NCBI RefSeq assembly: GCF_044962685.1 | Contig: NZ_JBBKTX010000024.1 | Coordinates: forward strand, 1-64,000 | Length of the DNA: 64,000 nt | From: Oceanobacter antarcticus | GTDB taxonomy: Bacteria > Pseudomonadota > Gammaproteobacteria > Pseudomonadales > Oceanobacteraceae | Direction of reading: 5' to 3' | Shown: in pieces, positions 45,589 to 53,888 of the stretch | Layout of the letters: each line of letters begins with the position of its first letter | Numbering within the stretch: the first letter of the stretch is position 1 | The notes under the pieces: model-generated | What the model was told of the DNA's origin: nothing | Databases searched by the model: none | What the model saw: only the letters and a program-made list of their open reading frames with translations | Translations under genes and position numbers: made by a program

Positions 45589-45764
45589 GGGTGCATCTGA
45601 AAATATAGCGCGCGATAAAAGGACAAGGCAAAAATCGACGAAAAAGCGCACGCTTGCGTTAGAGCGACGCAGGAAGCCAAAGCCGAGTGTATGAGTGATG
45701 CATGAGTATTTTGAGTCGATGTTTAACGCCGTCATGTCGAGCGCAATCATTTATAGATGTGCCC
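45589..45764. mobile_element. 176-bp MITE-like element upstream of yciA
   Basis: The element has imperfect terminal inverted repeats. The left end reads GGGTGCATCTGAAAATATAG and the right end, read inward, GGGCACATCTATAAATGATT. It is flanked by AGAA on both sides (45585-45588 and 45765-45768), a likely 4-bp target duplication. Inner complementary segments (AAAATCGAC near the left, GTCGATGTTT near the right) suggest it can fold. It encodes nothing convincing. Its right end lies 31 bases before the yciA ATG, so it may influence yciA expression. In the 45460-45795 spacer the rest holds nothing recognisable. Confidence 0.75.
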
Positions 45765-45795
45765 AGAACCATTCAGAACGGGGAAATATAACACC

Positions 45796-46221
45796 ATGAC
45801 AGAGGTTACCCGTGGTCGGCTGACCACTCGCACCATCGCCATGCCAAGCGACACCAATCCTGCCGGAGATATCTTCGGAGGCTGGGTACTCTCCCAAATG
45901 GACATCGCAGCCGGTATTTGTGCCGGTCAGCGCGCACAAGGGCGCGTGGTGACCGTCGCCGTTGACAGCATGAGTTTTATTCGTCCCGTCAAGGTCGGCG
46001 ATATACTCGGCGTCTACACCGAAGTGGCCCACAGCGGCCGTACTTCCATGAAAATACACGTCGAAGCCTGGGTACGCCGTGGGCGCATAGGACAACGAGA
46101 AAAAGTCACCGAAGCGACGTTCAAATTTGTCTCTATTGACGACGACGGCGCACCAACGCCTATTCCGGATGAAAAAGACCTGCCCAAATACGTATTGGAA
46201 AACGGCAACTGCGAATTCTGA
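45796..46221 (+). CDS. yciA: Acyl-CoA thioesterase, YciA type
   Basis: This hotdog-fold thioesterase hydrolyses acyl-CoA to fatty acid and CoA. It has 141 residues from ATG 45796 (GGGGAAA upstream; an in-frame ATG at 45757 lies partly in the mobile element). TRTIAMPSDTNPAGDIFGGWVLSQMDIAAG is the YciA/BACH signature, with the catalytic Asp in GDIFGGW, followed by VVTVAVDSMSFIRPVKVGD. The 5' flank has been replaced by a short transposable element, so its promoter may be non-ancestral. A hairpin follows the stop. Confidence 0.92.
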   Translation: MTEVTRGRLTTRTIAMPSDTNPAGDIFGGWVLSQMDIAAGICAGQRAQGRVVTVAVDSMSFIRPVKVGDILGVYTEVAHSGRTSMKIHVEAWVRRGRIGQREKVTEATFKFVSIDDDGAPTPIPDEKDLPKYVLENGNCEF

Positions 46222-46233
46222 TTTTTTGCGTCT

Positions 46234-46275
46234 TGTTTGTAGCAGCACACTATGGTGCCTGTGCCGCTACAAACA
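46234..46275 (+). terminator. Hairpin after yciA
   Basis: TGTTTGTAGC (46234-46243) pairs perfectly with GCTACAAACA (46266-46275), with further partial pairing (GCACA/TGTGC) in the loop, 12 bases after the yciA stop. It is followed by GATTATTATTC, a modest T-rich stretch. It is likely the terminator of yciA and perhaps also of convergent yehS. Confidence 0.6.
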
Positions 46276-46359
46276 GATTATTATTCTTGCGCTTGGCCCA
46301 CGCCTGATAACATCACGCTAATATCACTGAGATTCTCAAAAAACAGCAACATTGGCTAT

Positions 46360-46881
46360 TCAGATATTGTCGCTGGCGGTATCGGTATTTTCATCGGTAT
46401 CCTGCTGATACTCACTGGTATCACCAGGCCGTAACTGACGCTGCATGCCCATCAGGAAGTTGCGTAATATCTGATCCTTGCATTCGCGGTAATGCCTATG
46501 ACCCGGTTTGCGGAAAAAAGCACTCAACTCAGGCTTGCTTAAACGAAAACCAACCACCTGCAAGGTTTCGAGAATATCTTCTGCCTTCATATCCAGCGCA
46601 ATACGTAATTTTCGCAAGATCATATTATTATTCAAACGCACATCCAGCTCAGGCTGAATGCCATCCAGCTTACCGCGTCGGGTATTGATAAAACCGTTTA
46701 AAAAAGCTGCCAGATCGGTATCCGTGGCTTCCCTATAGGATTCATCACCTTCCTTTTTTAACCAGCCAGAGACCTGCTCTTTGGTAACGGTGTAATCTGC
46801 AGCGGCAAATATGTCCACCATCAGAGAATCTTTAAGGTCGAAAGTATATCGAATACGGCGAAAGACATCGTTATTGGTCAA
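46360..46881 (-). CDS. yehS: DUF1456 family protein YehS
   Basis: This small soluble protein contains two tandem DUF1456 repeats: the first NDVFRRIRYTFDLKDSLMVDIFAAAD with WLKKEGDESYREA, the second NNNMILRKLRIALDMKAEDILETLQ with FFRKPGHRHYREC. It has 173 residues against 156 in E. coli YehS; the extra length is an acidic, Asp/Thr-rich C-terminal tail. The molecular function is unknown in the family. It is divergent from trhO across 235 bases and converges on yciA. Confidence 0.9.
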   Translation of the reverse strand: MTNNDVFRRIRYTFDLKDSLMVDIFAAADYTVTKEQVSGWLKKEGDESYREATDTDLAAFLNGFINTRRGKLDGIQPELDVRLNNNMILRKLRIALDMKAEDILETLQVVGFRLSKPELSAFFRKPGHRHYRECKDQILRNFLMGMQRQLRPGDTSEYQQDTDENTDTASDNI

Positions 46882-46927
46882 AGTAAATCCTGTTGTGTCA
46901 GAAGCGGCGGAGTCATTACAGCCTGCC

Positions 46928-46941
46928 GGAATTGTACAATT
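46928..46941. promoter_or_regulatory. 14-bp palindrome in the yehS-trhO divergent spacer
   Basis: GAATTGTACAATTC is a perfect palindrome 46 bases upstream of the yehS start and about 175 bases before trhO. Its position and symmetry fit a dimeric repressor site, but no regulator is known to me for it, and it could be chance. Confidence 0.35.
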
Positions 46942-47055
46942 CTAGCAGAATCAGCCAACCACAGGACGCATTAACACGGCCACAGGTGATTTTTAAGCCA
47001 CCGGTTTTTAGTGACAGCTCGTACCAACGCGACTGAAATAGCGCTGATTTTTTTG

Positions 47056-47061
47056 TATACT
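47056..47061 (+). promoter_or_regulatory. Possible -10 element of trhO
   Basis: TATACT at 47056-47061, preceded by a T-run and G, lies 55 bases before the trhO ATG. CTGAAA at 47033-47038 is a 4/6 match to a -35 box at a 17-base spacing. This is only a plausible promoter. Confidence 0.4.
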
Positions 47062-47116
47062 CCGCGCCCCGAAAATCATCACGCTCCGGTTTTACGTTCC
47101 GGGCAGCGAGGACACC

Positions 47117-48133
47117 ATGACACTTTCCCCTGTCTCCAGTGAGACTCCGGCAAACGGCCCCTTTGTAGTCTGCGCCATGTACAAGTTTGTAACCCTCGAC
47201 AACGTCGAAGCACTGCGTCAGCCGCTACTCGACGCCATGCTCAAGCTGAACGTCAAAGGCACACTGCTGCTGGCTAACGAAGGCATCAACGGCACCGTGG
47301 CGGGTAGCCGTGAAGCCATCGACGGCCTGCTGGCTTATCTGCGTCAGGATCAACGCCTGACCAATATTGGCTGCAAAGAATCCTACGACGATGAACAACC
47401 CTTCTACCGTACCAAGGTCAAACTCAAAAAAGAGATTGTGACGATGGGTGTCGAAGGCATCGACCCCAAACGTGTCGTCGGCACCTACGTCAAACCGCAA
47501 GAATGGAACGCGCTGATTGCCGACCCGGAAGTCTTGCTGGTTGATACCCGCAACGACTACGAAGTCGGCATCGGTACCTTCAAGGGCGCATTAGACCCAA
47601 ACACCAAAACCTTCCGCGAATTCCCCCAATATGTGAAGGAAAACCTCGACCCGGAAAAACACAAGAAAATCGCCATGTTCTGCACCGGCGGCATACGCTG
47701 TGAAAAGTCCACCGCCTACCTGAAAGAACAGGGTTTTGACGAGGTCTACCACCTCGAAGGCGGTATTCTGAAATACTTGGAAGAAGTGCCTGAAGAAGAC
47801 ACCCTGTGGGAAGGCGAATGCTTTGTCTTCGACAATCGCGTGACGGTTAACCATAAACTGGAAAAAGGCGAATTCGACCAGTGTCATGCCTGTCGCCGCC
47901 CAATCACCGAAGCCGACAAACAGTCGGAACATTACCTGCAGGGCGTTAGTTGCCACTTCTGTATTGATGAATATTCAGACCAGCAACGCGACCGTTTCCG
48001 CCAGCGCGAACATCAGATGCAACTGGCCAAACAACGCGGCGAAGAACACCTGGGGAACGACCTGCAAGACATCATCGAACGGCGCCGTCAGGAAAAACTG
48101 GCTTTCAAGGAACAGCAGCGGCAACAAGATTAA
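47117..48133 (+). CDS. trhO: tRNA uridine(34) 5-hydroxylase, rhodanese family
   Basis: This YceA/TrhO-type protein, in E. coli, performs oxygen-dependent hydroxylation of U34 to ho5U in tRNA. It has 338 residues. An N-terminal ferredoxin-like domain (about 10-110, with LLLANEGINGTVAGS) precedes a rhodanese domain (about 135-235) with LLVDTRNDYEVGIGTFKGA and the catalytic Cys in FCTGGIRCEKS. A C-terminal region has a Cys-rich CHACRRPITEADK and CHFCIDE pair resembling a zinc site, then a charged helix. It is divergent from yehS and convergent with the VWA gene. Confidence 0.93.
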   Translation: MTLSPVSSETPANGPFVVCAMYKFVTLDNVEALRQPLLDAMLKLNVKGTLLLANEGINGTVAGSREAIDGLLAYLRQDQRLTNIGCKESYDDEQPFYRTKVKLKKEIVTMGVEGIDPKRVVGTYVKPQEWNALIADPEVLLVDTRNDYEVGIGTFKGALDPNTKTFREFPQYVKENLDPEKHKKIAMFCTGGIRCEKSTAYLKEQGFDEVYHLEGGILKYLEEVPEEDTLWEGECFVFDNRVTVNHKLEKGEFDQCHACRRPITEADKQSEHYLQGVSCHFCIDEYSDQQRDRFRQREHQMQLAKQRGEEHLGNDLQDIIERRRQEKLAFKEQQRQQD

Positions 48134-48199
48134 GACGTGCGCCGAGAGCATGGGCCAGAGATTTGACAGTACCACACACGCGAAAACACCCGGCTCCTT

Positions 48200-49378
48200 T
48201 CAAGTCAGCTCTTTAATCGCTGCGGTGATGCCTTCTACACTGAGTGGATACATACGGTTTTCCATCAGCTGCTGAATCATACCGAGCGAGCCATAAGGCC
48301 CCCACCATTGTTGCGGTGTGGGGTTAAGCCAGGCGACGTGAGGGAACTGCCGGGTAATGCGTTGTAGCCAGACCGCTCCGGCTTCGTCATTGTAATGTTC
48401 AACGCTGCCACCCACATGAGTCACTTCATAGGGGGCCATGCTGGCGTCGCCGACGAAAATGATTTTGTAGTCGTTGCCGTATTTGTGCAAGACGTCCCAG
48501 GTGCTGATACGTTCCTGGTGGCGGCGGTTATTGTTGCGCCACACCGATTCATACAGACAGTTATGGAAGTAGAAGCTTTCCATGTGTTTGAACTCGGCAC
48601 GGGCGGCGGAAAAGAGTTCTTCACAAGCGCGGATATGTTCATCCATGGAGCCGCCGACGTCAAAGAAGAGCAGGACTTTGATGGCGTTATGGCGTTCGGG
48701 CACCAGCTTGAGATCAAGGTAACCAGCGTTCTGGGCGGTAGCGCGGATGGTGTCGTCAAGGTCGAGCTGGTCAGCCGCACCCTGGCGGGCGAATTTACGC
48801 AGTCGGCGCAGCGCCACCTTGACGTTACGAATGCCCAACTCGATGCTGTCGTCGAGGTTGCGGTAGTTGCGTTCTTCCCACACTTTAACGGCTTTGCGAT
48901 GGCGGCTTTCGCCCTGTTCTATACGTATGCCTTCAGGATTGTAGCCAAACGCGCCAAAGGCTGAAGTACCGCCAGTGCCGATGTTCTTGCTGCCACCCTG
49001 ATGACGCTTGGTCTGGTTTTCCAGTCGCTCCCGCAAGGCTTCGAGTATTTTATCGAGGCTGCCCAGCCCTTGCACTTCGGCTTTCTGGGCTTCGGTCATC
49101 ACCCGTTCCATTTCCTTGCGCAACCAGTCTTCGGGCAGGTTCAATTCGTCGAGAGCACCCGAAAAGGACTCCAGTCCACTGAAGTAGGTGGCAAAGGCGC
49201 GGTCAAAACGATCGTAGTACTTTTCGTCTTTCACCAGACAGAGCCGTGCCAGCGCGTAGAACTCATCGGCGTCGGCGAACACCAGGCCGTGTTGCAACGC
49301 CCGCAGCAGATCGAGGTATTCTCGTACTGACGCCGGAACACCGGAGGCCCTGACCACCTGGAAGAAATCAATCAGCAC
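48200..49378 (-). CDS. VWA domain protein (CoxE-like), partner of MoxR ATPase
   Basis: The 392-residue soluble protein has a helical N-terminal half (VVRASGVPASVREYLDLLRALQHG at the start) and a C-terminal von Willebrand factor A domain from about 230. The metal-binding MIDAS motif appears as FFDVGGSMDEH near residue 238 (D-x-G-x-S, with Gly replacing the usual Ser at position three). It starts 2 bases after the MoxR gene, and MoxR-VWA pairs typically act as chaperone or metal-insertion systems. The client is unknown, and no cox genes are nearby. Confidence 0.85.
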   Translation of the reverse strand: MLIDFFQVVRASGVPASVREYLDLLRALQHGLVFADADEFYALARLCLVKDEKYYDRFDRAFATYFSGLESFSGALDELNLPEDWLRKEMERVMTEAQKAEVQGLGSLDKILEALRERLENQTKRHQGGSKNIGTGGTSAFGAFGYNPEGIRIEQGESRHRKAVKVWEERNYRNLDDSIELGIRNVKVALRRLRKFARQGAADQLDLDDTIRATAQNAGYLDLKLVPERHNAIKVLLFFDVGGSMDEHIRACEELFSAARAEFKHMESFYFHNCLYESVWRNNNRRHQERISTWDVLHKYGNDYKIIFVGDASMAPYEVTHVGGSVEHYNDEAGAVWLQRITRQFPHVAWLNPTPQQWWGPYGSLGMIQQLMENRMYPLSVEGITAAIKELT

Positions 49379-49380
49379 AA

Positions 49381-50253
49381 TCAGCTCCGGCGGCGGCTCA
49401 TAAAGGCAAGTTTTTCTAACAGCTGTACGTCTTGCTCGTTTTTCACCAGCGCACCGTGTAATGGCGGAATCGCCTGGGTACCTTGCTTGTTTTGCAGGGC
49501 ATCGAGGCCAATGTCGTCGGCCAGCAGCAATTTGAGCCAGTCGATCATTTCCGAGGTGGACGGTTTTTTCTTCAGACCTGGCACCTTACGCAGGTCAAAG
49601 AACACATCCAGTGCCGTGCTGACCAACGCTTGCTTGATGTTGTCGAAGTGCACATCAACAATGCGTTGCATGGTGTCGCGATCAGGGAAGTCGATGTAGT
49701 GGAAAAAGCAACGCCGCAGGAAGGCATCGGGCAGTTCTTTTTCGTTATTGCTGGTGATCAGAATAATGGGCCGATGCCTGGCCACCACCTTTTCCTGAGT
49801 CTCGTAGACAAAAAACTCCATTTTATCGAGTTCGAGCAACAGGTCGTTGGGGAATTCAATGTCGGCCTTGTCGATTTCATCAATCAGCAACACCACAGGT
49901 TTATCAGCGTCAAAGGCTTCCCAGAGTTTGCCCTTCACAATGTAATTACGAATGTCCTGTACCTGGTCGGAACCCAGCTGTGAATCGCGTAGCCGCGATA
50001 CGGCGTCGTACTCATACAAGCCCTGATGCGCCCGAGTGGTACTTTTGATGTGCCATTGAATCAGCTCAGTGCCCAGTGCATCGGCCAATTGTTCCGCCAG
50101 CATGGTTTTACCGGTGCCCGGCTCGCCTTTTAACAGCAGGGGTTTTTGCAGGGTAATCGCCGCATTGACCGCCATTTGCAGTTGCGGGGTGGCGATGTAG
50201 TCGCTTGTACCCTCAAAACGGGTACGCGTAGAACTAGAGCGGGGATCAGTCAT
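49381..50253 (-). CDS. MoxR-family AAA+ ATPase
   Basis: The 290-residue AAA+ ATPase has Walker A GEPGTGKTMLAEQL at about 42-55, Walker B VVLLIDEIDKADIEF near 120, a sensor-1 region ILITSNNEKELPDAFLRRCFFHYIDF with the arginine finger, and the C-terminal lid. It is the first gene of a two-gene operon with the VWA protein. Like other MoxR/VWA pairs, it probably remodels or activates a client protein; which one cannot be inferred from the neighbours. Confidence 0.9.
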   Translation of the reverse strand: MTDPRSSSTRTRFEGTSDYIATPQLQMAVNAAITLQKPLLLKGEPGTGKTMLAEQLADALGTELIQWHIKSTTRAHQGLYEYDAVSRLRDSQLGSDQVQDIRNYIVKGKLWEAFDADKPVVLLIDEIDKADIEFPNDLLLELDKMEFFVYETQEKVVARHRPIILITSNNEKELPDAFLRRCFFHYIDFPDRDTMQRIVDVHFDNIKQALVSTALDVFFDLRKVPGLKKKPSTSEMIDWLKLLLADDIGLDALQNKQGTQAIPPLHGALVKNEQDVQLLEKLAFMSRRRS

Positions 50254-50550
50254 GCAAACTCTCCGGGGTTTTCAGACTCCGCAGTATAAAAATACCGGCT
50301 GCTGTTGGAAAGGGTCTATCAACCAAATGGAAAACATCCAATAAACACCATTCTGTCATCACGCTTTTGGGGGTCAGCCAAAACGCCCCTGTATACCACC
50401 CTCCGTGCCAGCCAACGCCACGCTGACGTCCATCAGGACAGCGGACATCTTTACGATTTAAAAACGTCGTACCCAGCGGCTACTCATTTATATGTGACAA
50501 ACGCCAGCCCAACCCGCCTCGGGGACGGTGTCGAATGTCGAAGATCCACT

Positions 50551-50568
50551 TTGTCATGTAAATGTCAC
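50551..50568 (+). promoter_or_regulatory. Pho box upstream of the Na/phosphate cotransporter
   Basis: TTGTCAT-GTAA-ATGTCAC matches the PhoB-binding consensus of two 7-bp half-sites (CTGTCAT-like) separated by 4 bases, with one mismatch at the first base of each half. It lies 68 bases upstream of a phosphate transporter start, where function and site agree. No good -35 element is present, as expected for a PhoB-dependent promoter. The rest of the 50254-50636 spacer holds nothing else recognisable. Confidence 0.75.
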
Positions 50569-50636
50569 ATTTATCGGAGACCATGCCCGATTTTCCTGAA
50601 CCAGGATAAAACCAACCGGATGAGCCATCGCCCTGT

Positions 50637-51818
50637 ATGAACGATACCACTGCAAACGCTCCATCAACTGAGCAGAGCAACAGCCAGCTCTCCCCCAATG
50701 CCCATTGGCTGAACTGGCTGAAAATTGCCGGCCTCGTTTACTTTTTGCTAGTCGCTGTATCCATTATTGGCAGTGGCTTCAAATTATCTGCCGGAGAACA
50801 TGCCAAAGAGCTGTTCGACTTTGCCAGTAACCCGCTGACAGGATTGATTGTGGGTACAGTCGCCACCGCCCTGATCCAGTCATCCAGCACGGTCACGTCT
50901 ATTATTGTTGGTTTGGTCGCCGGTGGCTTGCCTGTTGAGATTGCCATTCCGATGGTGATGGGTGCCAACATTGGTACCACTATCACCAACACCATCGTCA
51001 GCCTTGGCCACGTTCGCCAGGGTGAAGAGTTTCGCCGGGCCTTTGCCGCCGCGACCGTACACGATTTTTTTAATCTGGTGTGCGTGGTGATCTTCCTGCC
51101 GCTGGAAATCATGTTTGGCATGTTGCAGAAGGTCGGTAGCCACCTGGCTTCCTTTCTCGTCGGTGCCGATTCGCTGTCGATGAATGGCGTCAATTTCATC
51201 AAGCCGCTGATCAAGCCGCCGGTAAAATTTATCCAGCATCAGTTGGAAAGCCTGGCACCAGACACGGCCGCTGGCATCATTATGGTGATTCTGGGTATCG
51301 CAACCATTTTTGCCGTCATCACCCTGATCGGCAAACTGTTGAAGTCCTTGCTGGTCGGCAAGGCCAAAAACATTCTCCACGCCGCTGTTGGCCGTGGCCC
51401 GGTATCCGGTATTGCTTCCGGCACCCTGATTACCGTGCTGGTTCAGTCCAGCTCAACCACCACTAGCCTGATCGTACCGCTGGCCGGTAGCGGTGTCTTC
51501 AGCTTGCGCCAGATATATCCGTTTACACTCGGTGCCAATATCGGCACCTGCGTGACCGCGCTGCTGGCAGCAACGGCCATTACCGGCCCCAATGCAGTAT
51601 TTGCCTTGCAGATTGCACTGATTCACCTGATTTACAACATGATGGGCGTGATACTGATCTACAGCATCCCGGTCTTGCGTAACATTCCGCTGTGGGCAGC
51701 AGAGAAACTCGCCAATGCAGCAGTGACCAATAAATTGTATGCGGGCGCGTATATTCTGGGTGTATTTTTTGTCGCCCCATTGGTACTGATTGGTGGAAGC
51801 CAATTACTGGGTATTTAA
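50637..51818 (+). CDS. Na/Pi cotransporter family protein
   Basis: This inner-membrane sodium-phosphate symporter of the PNaS family has 393 residues and about nine hydrophobic segments. The inverted duplicated signature is clear: LIQSSSTVTSIIVGLVAGG near residue 78 and LVQSSSTTTSLIVPLAGSG near 265, each followed by a GANIGT motif (MGANIGTTITNT and LGANIGTCVTAL). There is no C-terminal PhoU-like domain. The Pho box upstream indicates induction in phosphate limitation. The small coiled-coil gene follows after 13 bases. Confidence 0.92.
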   Translation: MNDTTANAPSTEQSNSQLSPNAHWLNWLKIAGLVYFLLVAVSIIGSGFKLSAGEHAKELFDFASNPLTGLIVGTVATALIQSSSTVTSIIVGLVAGGLPVEIAIPMVMGANIGTTITNTIVSLGHVRQGEEFRRAFAAATVHDFFNLVCVVIFLPLEIMFGMLQKVGSHLASFLVGADSLSMNGVNFIKPLIKPPVKFIQHQLESLAPDTAAGIIMVILGIATIFAVITLIGKLLKSLLVGKAKNILHAAVGRGPVSGIASGTLITVLVQSSSTTTSLIVPLAGSGVFSLRQIYPFTLGANIGTCVTALLAATAITGPNAVFALQIALIHLIYNMMGVILIYSIPVLRNIPLWAAEKLANAAVTNKLYAGAYILGVFFVAPLVLIGGSQLLGI

Positions 51819-51831
51819 GGGAGATTGTGAC

Positions 51832-52053
51832 ATGAGCGAAAACAAGCAAGAATTACAGCGCAAGATCGAAAGCCTGGAAGCTCGTCTGGCGGAGCTGAAG
51901 ACCCGTCTTGCCAGTATTGAGTCCGACGAGCAACATGAAGCCATTGATCATCTCGATCAGTATCTACAGGAAGTGGATCATGAGTACGATGATCTGCGTG
52001 CTTTCTGGCCGGTTGTGGTAAAAGAATTACGCAGTCTGTTTGATCGCCACTGA
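51832..52053 (+). CDS. Small coiled-coil protein
   Basis: The 74-residue hydrophilic protein starts at ATG 51832 (AAGGGAGA about 8 bases upstream). Residues 5-35 form an obvious coiled coil (QRKIESLEARLAELKTRLASIE), followed by an acidic helix with DQYLQEVDHEYDDL. It is 13 bases downstream of the phosphate cotransporter and before a strong terminator, so it is co-transcribed and may be regulated by phosphate. I do not recognise a family. Confidence 0.6.
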   Translation: MSENKQELQRKIESLEARLAELKTRLASIESDEQHEAIDHLDQYLQEVDHEYDDLRAFWPVVVKELRSLFDRH

Positions 52054-52063
52054 GCACGATAAA

Positions 52064-52102
52064 ACCAATAAAAAAGAGCGCCAGGCGCTCTTTTTTATTG
52101 GT
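52064..52102. terminator. Bidirectional rho-independent terminator
   Basis: A perfect 19-bp inverted repeat (52064-52082 with 52084-52102) centred on a single A has the core GAGCGCC/GGCGCTC flanked by A- and T-runs. It ends the phosphate transporter operon rightward and the DUF805 gene leftward. Confidence 0.92.
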
Positions 52103-52118
52103 CGGCAAACCCGCTTTA

Positions 52119-52499
52119 TTACGCCATTACAACATCCTGATCCTGACCGGGTTGTAATGGATCGGCACCAAAACGGTTTTCTCCTTCTGTACCTTTGCTG
52201 ACCGCAAAGTAGAGATAGATAAAAACACCCACCAGCGGTACCAGGTTAATCAGTATCCACCAGCCACTGCGATTACAGTCGTGCATACGGCGAATACTGA
52301 CAGCCAGCGAGGGAACAATAATTGCCACGCCGTAAAAACCCAACAACACGCCGACCAGCATGGCTTCTGTCGCCGCAGCCAGTACGGCCAAGACGACGTA
52401 AATAACCAGGGTAAACAGATAGAACAGCCAGTATTCCTTCCGGCCTGAACGTCCCTGAAAATCCAGTGACCGCTTGAATGCAGTGATAACACTTTCCAT
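52119..52499 (-). CDS. DUF805 family inner-membrane protein
   Basis: This small membrane protein of the DUF805 (YhaH/YhaI) family has 126 residues from ATG 52499 (GGAGCG 5 bases upstream; a longer frame to 52550 is less likely). The family start FKRSLDFQGRSGRKEYWLFYLF is followed by four hydrophobic segments and the conserved SIRRMHDCNRSGWW. The C-terminal tail GTEGENRFGADP is typical. The function of the family is not known. It appears monocistronic. Confidence 0.9.
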   Translation of the reverse strand: MESVITAFKRSLDFQGRSGRKEYWLFYLFTLVIYVVLAVLAAATEAMLVGVLLGFYGVAIIVPSLAVSIRRMHDCNRSGWWILINLVPLVGVFIYLYFAVSKGTEGENRFGADPLQPGQDQDVVMA

Positions 52500-52619
52500 A
52501 GTTGCGCTCCTTTGCCCCGTTTCCATGTCGGCCAGGCGCCGGGGATACACCTGAACGATCTTTATTCTACTGCGTTGGGTACGACATACCCTGACTAGCG
52601 TAGCAGGATGAGACCAAGG

Positions 52620-53744
52620 TCAAACTTTTGCTGCTGACGCTGTCTCCGGCGGCTGCGTCAATGTAAAGACGGCCCCCTCTTGCTCGGTATTAATCGCCCG
52701 AATCGGATACGGAATCGTAATGCCTTCTTCACCATAGCGTTTGTGCAGTGCCTTGATAAAAGCGGATTTTACGGCAAAATTATCGACATACTCCCGCGCT
52801 CTTAGTACCACGGTAAAGTTAATGCTGGAATCGGCAAAGGAATGAAACATCACCCGAGGAGTGAAAGAGGGTTCGGCTCCTTCTACCCGCTGCAAGACTT
52901 CTTTGGCGACCTCCTTGGTGATCACTTCAACCTGTTCCAAGTCGGAACTGTAGTGCACCCCGACTTCGACCAGCACCGACAATTCCTTGACCGGGTAATC
53001 GTAATTGACGATACGAGACTGGGAAATCTGGCTGTTAGGCAAGATCACCGTATTGTTTTGCAGCATCTTGATCCAGGTTGAGCGCCAGCCGATTTTCTGA
53101 ACGTAGCCCTGCTCACCAGAATCCAGTTCAATAAAGTCACCCACCTGAAACGGCTTGTCGACCAGCAACTGCACACCGGAAAAAAAGTTCTCCAATGTCG
53201 GCTGCAAGGCCAGCGCCACCGCCAGAGAGGTAATCCCCAGTGAAGCAATAATCGGCGTAACCGACACCCCCAGAGTGCCCAGCAACACCAGCAACCCCAA
53301 GCCAAAGACCAGCCCGCGCAGCAGTCCACGGGCGATACCCTGACTGTTGTACAACAACGACGAGCTGCTCGCGTAATGCTCCAGGGTGCCGCGTGAGATA
53401 CGATCAAAAAACACAATCAACGCCACAATCAGAAACACACGGGCCGAGTCACCGGTCACCGTGGTAAAAGTCGGACTACTAATATCGAAGTGTTCGAACA
53501 GCCGTTCTAGAATCAGCAGATGAAACCCCACCAACACAATCGTGATCGGTGCACTGAGTGCCTTGAGCAGCAAGGTATCGAAAAACCAGGGGGTACGCTG
53601 CGTTACCCGCCGCAACCGCGAAATAACAATTCCCTTCAGCGCCAGCATCAACAACAGAGATGCCAGCGTGATACCCAGGGCGATACTCCAGGCTGGCAAA
53701 TTAAATTCAGCCAGGTAGTTGGCCAGCTGATCCAGGTGGTTCAT
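52620..53744 (-). CDS. Mechanosensitive ion channel (MscS family)
   Basis: The 374-residue MscS-type channel has three to four N-terminal membrane segments beyond the core. The pore helix region is VTPIIASLGITSLAVALALQPTLENFFSGVQLLV, and the cytoplasmic beta domain begins FQVGDFIELDSGEQGYVQKIGWRST with VILPNSQI. It would release solutes on hypo-osmotic shock. The start is ATG 53744 with GGAG five bases upstream; a second ATG at 53759 lacks a good site. It is monocistronic. A short transposable element sits about 145 bases upstream. Confidence 0.92.
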   Translation of the reverse strand: MNHLDQLANYLAEFNLPAWSIALGITLASLLLMLALKGIVISRLRRVTQRTPWFFDTLLLKALSAPITIVLVGFHLLILERLFEHFDISSPTFTTVTGDSARVFLIVALIVFFDRISRGTLEHYASSSSLLYNSQGIARGLLRGLVFGLGLLVLLGTLGVSVTPIIASLGITSLAVALALQPTLENFFSGVQLLVDKPFQVGDFIELDSGEQGYVQKIGWRSTWIKMLQNNTVILPNSQISQSRIVNYDYPVKELSVLVEVGVHYSSDLEQVEVITKEVAKEVLQRVEGAEPSFTPRVMFHSFADSSINFTVVLRAREYVDNFAVKSAFIKALHKRYGEEGITIPYPIRAINTEQEGAVFTLTQPPETASAAKV

Positions 53745-53888
53745 GTTTTCTCCAATCATTCAGCAGTCAATCATTGATAACCGTCAGGCGACCAATCTAC
53801 CAATAGCGGCAGAAAACTGACACTACCGCAATGTTCACGATGATTAAAAGCAGAGACAAGCAGAAGTGACGGAAAACATTAACGGAAA

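Noticed and set aside
48200..50253. MoxR/VWA pair considered as a novel defence or ternary ATPase system
   Set aside because: Such two-gene pairs are widespread and no extra effector gene is adjacent.
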